From CAUZEB01 sp963578655 (GTDB lineage Bacteria; Chloroflexota; Dehalococcoidia; Lucifugimonadales; CAUZEB01), in contig CAUZEB010000134.1 of assembly GCA_963578655.1 (NCBI GenBank), forward strand, positions 1 through 5,303: a stretch of DNA of 5,303 nucleotides, given 5' to 3'. The notes under the pieces are model-generated. The model saw only the letters and a list, made by a program, of their open reading frames with translations, did not search any database and was not told where the DNA came from. The stretch's first letter is position 1, and each line of letters begins with the position of its first letter. The position numbers and the translations under genes were made by a program. Positions 4,979 through 5,303 of this stretch are shown here, one piece after another.

Positions 4979-5302
4979 CTAGGGTTCTACCACCACTTGC
5001 ACCTGAGATTGAGGATGCACCAATGATTCGAACGTCCGCTGTATATCTTCAAGGCGAATGAAACTAGTTCCAGAAACCATTGGGTCTATATCCACCTTTC
5101 CGCTACTAATCAGGCTAAGTGCTATGCGCCAATCTATAGGACGTGCCCCAAAGGATGCCTTAAGAGAGACTTCCATGGCCATCCAATTAGCAGGCAAAAC
5201 TGAAGTGAATTCCCAGGCTATCGCGACAACAACTACCTGGCCGTCTCTTTTCACAACGTTTAACGACTGTTCCAATGTATCTTTAGCCGATGCACATTCG
5301 TA
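4979..5302 (-). CDS. Medium-chain (zinc-type) alcohol dehydrogenase, C-terminal part, truncated at right edge
   Basis: These are the last 107 residues of an MDR-family dehydrogenase, normally about 340-360 residues. The frame runs off the right edge; the TTG at 5275 is an internal leucine. The fragment begins Y-E-C-A-S-A-K-D-T-L-E-Q-S-L, the usual strand and helix after the cofactor-binding GxGxxG, which lies outside. R-D-G-Q-V-V-V-V-A follows. The C-terminal region has W-R-I-A-L-S-L-I-S-S-G-K-V-D-I-D, a substrate-domain return segment (S-F-I-R-L-E-D-I-Q-R-T-F-E) and ends V-V-V-E-P. This pattern fits threonine, sorbitol or butanediol dehydrogenase-like members. The catalytic and structural zinc sites are N-terminal and cannot be checked, so neither metal use nor substrate is known. 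The stop is TAG at 4981-4979. Confidence 0.92.
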   Translation of the reverse strand, partial: YECASAKDTLEQSLNVVKRDGQVVVVAIAWEFTSVLPANWMAMEVSLKASFGARPIDWRIALSLISSGKVDIDPMVSGTSFIRLEDIQRTFESLVHPQSQVQVVVEP

Positions 5303-5303
5303 T

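Overview
The window is A+T-rich bacterial DNA that is almost fully coding: six protein genes of recognisable family, two of them cut by the window edges, plus one possible 28-codon gene. No rRNA, tRNA, CRISPR array or insertion sequence is visible. The gene types (SDR and MDR dehydrogenases, a DrrAB-like ABC exporter, a PAL-like NHL propeller) and moderate A+T content resemble uncultured marine Chloroflexota of the SAR202 type. That placement is a low-confidence inference from gene content alone; no phylogenetic marker is present.

Layout, left to right. (1) The C-terminal part of a short-chain dehydrogenase on the plus strand runs in from the left edge. (2) A leftward two-gene ABC export operon follows: a DrrA-like ATPase starting with TTG, then an ABC-2 permease whose ATG overlaps the ATPase stop by 4 bp. 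It converges on the dehydrogenase with only 14 bp between stop codons. (3) A 365-bp divergent intergenic region (2019-2383) holds a good sigma70-like promoter for the ABC operon, a TATAAT for the rightward gene, and several inverted and direct repeats that look regulatory. (4) A rightward group begins with a GTG-started six-bladed NHL/PAL-like propeller that keeps the zinc histidines of peptidyl-alpha-hydroxyglycine alpha-amidating lyase. It is followed by an 84-bp gap exactly filled by a 28-codon open frame, then a membrane-anchored alpha/beta hydrolase. (5) After a 127-bp gap comes a YbaK/ProX-like aminoacyl-tRNA deacylase. (6) The C-terminal part of a zinc-type medium-chain alcohol dehydrogenase on the minus strand runs off the right edge.

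The propeller, small frame and hydrolase may be one transcript. The most unusual structures are a perfect 16-bp inverted repeat inside the hydrolase reading frame and the small frame joined to both neighbours. The hairpin's 3' arm carries a Shine-Dalgarno-like AGAGGAG six bases before an in-frame TTG, which suggests a hidden internal start for a soluble form. These are hypotheses from sequence reading; no search or folding calculation was run.
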